Notes under the pieces: model-generated | What the model was told of the DNA's origin: nothing | Databases searched by the model: none | What the model saw: the letters and a program-made list of their open reading frames with translations, nothing else | Made by a program: the position numbers and the translations under genes | NCBI GenBank assembly: GCA_036381495.1 | Contig: DASVCS010000074.1 | Coordinates: 1 to 44,809, forward strand | Reading direction: 5' to 3' | DNA length: 44,809 bases | DNA from: DASVCS01 sp036381495 | Lineage (GTDB): Bacteria; Gemmatimonadota; Gemmatimonadetes; Longimicrobiales; RSA9 | Part shown: piece after piece, positions 43,501 through 44,809 of the stretch | Numbering within the stretch: position 1 is the first letter of the stretch | Layout: every line of letters begins with the position of its first letter

Positions 43501-44128
43501 TGCCCAGCAGCATGCGCCCCGACGTGTCCAGCGTGACCTGCGCCTGGATCGGCAGCGTGACGCCGAGCGCCTCGAAGCACCGGCGGATCCCCGCGATCTG
43601 CGCCTTCACCTCCAGGATGTCCTGACTGGTCTCGATCAGGAGCACGTCCACGCCGCCCTCGATCAGCCCCTGCGCCTGCTCGCGGAAGACATCGGCGAGC
43701 TCCGCGTACGTGATGGCGCCGAGCGTCGGGTCCGACGTGCTCGGCAGGAACCCGCTCGGACCGATGCTCCCCGCCACCAGCCGCGGGCGGTCCGGCGTGG
43801 CGTAGCGGTCGCACACGCGCCGCGCGAGCGCCGCCGCCGCGCGGTTGATCTCGATCACCTGCTCATGGAGCCCGTACTCGCGCAGCGTCAGCCGGTTCGC
43901 ACGGAACGTGTCCGTCTCGACGACGTCGCACCCCACCTCGAGGAACGATGCGTGGATCTCCTCGATCACGTCCGGCTGCGAGAGCACCAGGTGGTCGTTG
44001 CACCCCACGAGCGCGGGGCCGCCGAAGTCCTCCGCCGACAGCTCCCGCGCCTGGATGCTCGTCCCCATCGCGCCGTCGAAGACCAGCACGCGCTTTTCCA
44101 GGATCTCGAGATAGCGATGCCCCGCCAT
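40508..44128 (-). CDS. metH: Cobalamin-dependent methionine synthase MetH, with in-frame insertion
   Basis: 1206 residues from the ATG at 44128 (GGGGGAG upstream). Domains in order: homocysteine-binding barrel (about 10-315; Cys231, Cys297, Cys298), pterin-binding barrel (about 340-610; LIGERVNAQGSRAVKRLL), cobalamin cap and B12 domain (about 640-880; DVHDIGKN with axial ligand His789), and the AdoMet reactivation domain (about 930-1200; RYSWGYGACPDHRQ). All catalytic ligands are present. A segment at about 662-714 reads as (Arg/Gly-Ala)n, a spacer and (Pro-Ser)n, encoded by the inserted repeat element at 41985-42143. The C-terminus ends inside the other element, which supplies TAG. Expression is probably controlled by the riboswitch-like leader at 44288-44405. 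Confidence 0.95.
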   Translation of the reverse strand: MAGHRYLEILEKRVLVFDGAMGTSIQARELSAEDFGGPALVGCNDHLVLSQPDVIEEIHASFLEVGCDVVETDTFRANRLTLREYGLHEQVIEINRAAAALARRVCDRYATPDRPRLVAGSIGPSGFLPSTSDPTLGAITYAELADVFREQAQGLIEGGVDVLLIETSQDILEVKAQIAGIRRCFEALGVTLPIQAQVTLDTSGRMLLGTDIAAALAILEALRVDVVGLNCSTGPEHMREPVRYLCEHSHLPVSVIPNAGIPHNDGGQAVYPLTPDELAAAHEEFVTKFGVNVVGGCCGTTPEHLRGVVERVWGRPPLRRDAPRVPRVASAMTTANLVQEPRPTLIGERVNAQGSRAVKRLLLADDYDGVLDIARRQVEGGAHLLDVCVALTERQDEAEQMRRLVKVLAQGVEAPLVIDTTEADVVRAALEQYPGRAILNSVHLENGRGRIDAVLPLAVEHGAAVIALTIDEQGMAKTAERKLEVARRITDIVTADYGLDPTSLIFDALTFTLATGEDEYRRSAIETIEGIRRIKAEIPGVLTSLGVSNVSFGLARHARAVLNSVFLHHCVEAGLDLAIVNPAHITPYAEIDAEQRALADDLIFDRREDALARFIAFYESHAAEEEEAADPTAAMTPAEAIHWKILHRKKDGIEELVDQAVSRARAGAGAGAGEGAIGAPAVRDADGETAFAGASHDAATVPGNPSPSPSPSPSPSTHDAGVWVLNNVLLPAMKEVGDKFGAGELILPFVLQSAEVMKRAVARLETYLEKVEGQSKGKVVLATVFGDVHDIGKNLVHTILSNNGYTVYDLGKQVPVNDIIEKALEVDADAIGLSALLVSTSKQMPACVQELHARGLRFPVLCGGAAINPSFVRSAAFVDAEGDVLYPAGVFYCKDAFDGLAAVEALVDGERREAFVRRRQEEIREGTARRAELQAKARAARPAGRRTGPTRDVDVPTPPFLGVKVIERLPLAELFELIDLNTLYRLHWGAKNAKGEAWDRVVRDEFEPRLRRYRQEALAGGWLRPAAAYGYFPAASDGNALVVYDPADPDREVERFEFPRQPDRDRLCLADYFAPADGGRRDVVALQIVTAGGAILERADALMKAGDYGEGYYLHGFGVRLAEAAAEYLHREIRRELGIAPDRGLRYSWGYGACPDHRQHTRLFRLLPARERLGMDVTEAGALVPELSTAALVVHHPEARYFSAQG
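41985..42143. mobile_element. Short ORF-less relative of the four-helix element, inserted in frame in metH (element B)
   Basis: 159 bp (53 codons) with hexamer inverted repeats at both ends: 41985-42017 and 42109-42143. The outer 33 bases pair at 32 positions. The interior is only 91 bp and shares short blocks with element A: GGGTTGCCCGG next to the left repeat, TGCGACGCGC at 42042 and GAACCGCGGGC at 42082. The length is a multiple of three, and the frame used by metH avoids the TAG that the CTAGGG hexamers would give in another frame. It resembles a MITE-like deletion derivative. Confidence 0.65.
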
Positions 44129-44246
44129 GTCTCCCCCGGCAAACGGCCCCGCGCGGCCACACCCCCGGCCGGACTCGGAGCCCCGACAACGCCGCGCCAC
44201 CGCGATGCCGGGACCTCCCGCCTCGCGGCGCATGCGGATGAAACGC

Positions 44247-44281
44247 AAAAAGGCCCCGCAGCCGCTCATGCGTGCGGGGCC
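44247..44281 (-). terminator. Intrinsic terminator in the metH leader
   Basis: Minus strand: GGCCCCGCA / TGCGGGGCC 9-bp stem, 12-nt loop, then TTTTT. It is a textbook rho-independent terminator lying between the metH promoter and start, so it most likely acts as the expression platform of the upstream RNA element. Confidence 0.85.
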
Positions 44282-44287
44282 ATCCGT

Positions 44288-44405
44288 GATCAGAGCGACG
44301 TTTCCGCCGCCCGGCACTTTAGACCTTTGTTTCGGCGAAACGCGCCTCGAAGCGCACGACGCCCGGCGGTGGCAAGCGGCCGCAAATCCCTCCGCCGTAC
44401 TGATC
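44288..44405 (-). ncRNA. Riboswitch-like leader, probably SAM (S-box type)
   Basis: In the metH 5' leader, GATCAG (P1 5' strand, plus 44400-44405) pairs perfectly with CTGATC (44288-44293), closing a roughly 118-nt multibranched domain. Inside is CGGCGG-AGGGA ... CCA-CCGCCG, resembling the S-box P2/kink-turn (GGNGGAGGGA ... GCAACC); a GGCG ... CGCC arm with an inner GCGC hairpin; AAAGGTCTAAAG, similar to the S-box AAGGTGCTAAAT; and a GCGGC-GGAAAC-GTCGC hairpin. Downstream is an intrinsic terminator. The genetic context (metH) fits SAM sensing. The match to the canonical S-box is incomplete, so a variant or another methionine-cycle riboswitch is possible. Confidence 0.55.
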
Positions 44406-44418
44406 GGTTGTCCCGGAG

Positions 44419-44447
44419 ATCATAGTGCGCGCGTCATCCCCCGTCAA
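44419..44447 (-). promoter_or_regulatory. Sigma-70 promoter of metH
   Basis: Minus strand TTGACG (plus 44442-44447), 17-bp spacer, TATGAT (44419-44424): five of six matches in each box. Start near 44412, giving a leader of about 285 nt. The -35 box lies inside the last codons of the upstream receiver gene. Confidence 0.8.
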
Positions 44448-44809
44448 GAGCGCGCCGACCCCGTGCGGACGCATCCGCGCCGCCCCGGCCGCCACCGCCG
44501 TTCAGCACCTCTCGGACCTTGCGGCCCAGCATCTCGGGCGTGAACGGCTTTTCCAGGAACGCCGCCCCTTCGATCACCCGCGGCGCCATCTCCTGCTCGG
44601 AATGGCCGGACGTGAACAGCACCTTCGCCTCCGGGTGCAACGCCTCGAGGCGCTCCGCGAGCCGGTCCCCGCTCATCTCGGGCATGACGACGTCGGTCAC
44701 CAGCAGGTCGATGCGCTCGGCGCAGCGCTCGAGCAGCCGCAGCGCCTGCGGACCCCCCGCCGCCTCCAGCACCCGGTAGCCCCGCCGCTCCAGAATCCGC
44801 CGCGCCAGC
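44434..44809 (-). CDS. Receiver-domain protein, C-terminal fragment
   Basis: The gene enters from the right edge; about 125 residues are visible, beginning LARRILERRGYRVLEAAGG. It is a CheY-like receiver: phospho-acceptor Asp in LLVTDVVMPEMSG, the Thr/Ser switch in VLFTSGH and Lys in AFLEKPF. The style (GYRVLEAAGGPQAL ... LFTSGHSEQ) is typical of receivers at the C-terminus of hybrid sensor histidine kinases, but a free-standing regulator cannot be excluded. It ends with a Gly/Arg-rich tail. The metH promoter overlaps its 3' end. Confidence 0.88.
   Translation of the reverse strand, partial: LARRILERRGYRVLEAAGGPQALRLLERCAERIDLLVTDVVMPEMSGDRLAERLEALHPEAKVLFTSGHSEQEMAPRVIEGAAFLEKPFTPEMLGRKVREVLNGGGGRGGADASARGRRALDGG

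Noticed and set aside
1..44809. rRNA and tRNA genes
   Set aside because: No stretch with tRNA T-loop/anticodon pattern outside coding sequence and no rRNA-like sequence was found by eye.

Overview
The window is GC-rich DNA of a diderm bacterium, almost wall-to-wall protein coding, with no rRNA, tRNA or CRISPR array visible. Outer-membrane biogenesis genes (lptF, lptG, a SprA/Sov-like giant beta-barrel), a type IV pilus motor cluster, and many secreted lipoproteins and peptidases (VPS10/BNR propeller, M14, S8, two amidohydrolases) fit best with Gemmatimonadota or a close relative of the Bacteroidota/Chlorobi superphylum. That assignment is an inference from gene content and composition; no marker gene was searched.

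Layout. 1-169: N-terminal fragment of acnA (-). 395-4378: VPS10/BNR exoprotein followed by an aquaporin (-). 4450-6362: Ig-like lipoprotein and TPR protein (-). 6490-7818: sigma-54-type activator with a degenerate receiver (-). 8090-8962: acidic lipoprotein (+). 9331-9879: an unrecognised gene behind a near-perfect sigma-54 promoter (+). 9981-14751: M14 carboxypeptidase and S8 protease (+). 14815-18249: two exported amidohydrolases (-). 18568-19911: a small operon with a double operator, a membrane protein and an HTH protein, then a 4-TM membrane protein (+). 19960-31865: one long minus-strand operon, sprA - glutaminyl cyclase - ComEA-like - pilB - pilT - pilC. 32049-34585: lptF-lptG (+), divergent from sprA. 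34822-35715: a dapF homologue lacking both catalytic cysteines. 35986-37945: propeller lipoprotein and endonuclease V (+). 38042-44128: the methionine pair metH and homocysteine methyltransferase/MTHFR (-), led by a promoter, a SAM-riboswitch-like leader and an intrinsic terminator. 44434-44809: end of a receiver-domain protein.

The most unusual features are these. (1) Two related elements bounded by about 33-bp inverted repeats made of GGGCTA/GGGCTG hexamers lie in the methionine operon. One carries a four-helix-bundle (23S rRNA intervening-sequence type) gene and sits exactly between metH and the next gene, supplying the metH stop codon. The other is a 159-bp ORF-less copy inserted in frame inside metH. 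(2) sprA is translationally coupled to an M28-fold glutaminyl cyclase, and the exported non-lipoproteins here have Gln directly after the predicted signal-peptidase site, suggesting a Bacteroidota-like 'Q-rule' system. (3) About 90-bp palindromic repeats sit at gene 3' ends and supply stop codons. (4) The DapF homologue has Ser in place of both catalytic Cys residues.

All calls come from reading sequence and recalling family motifs; no database search or folding software was run.
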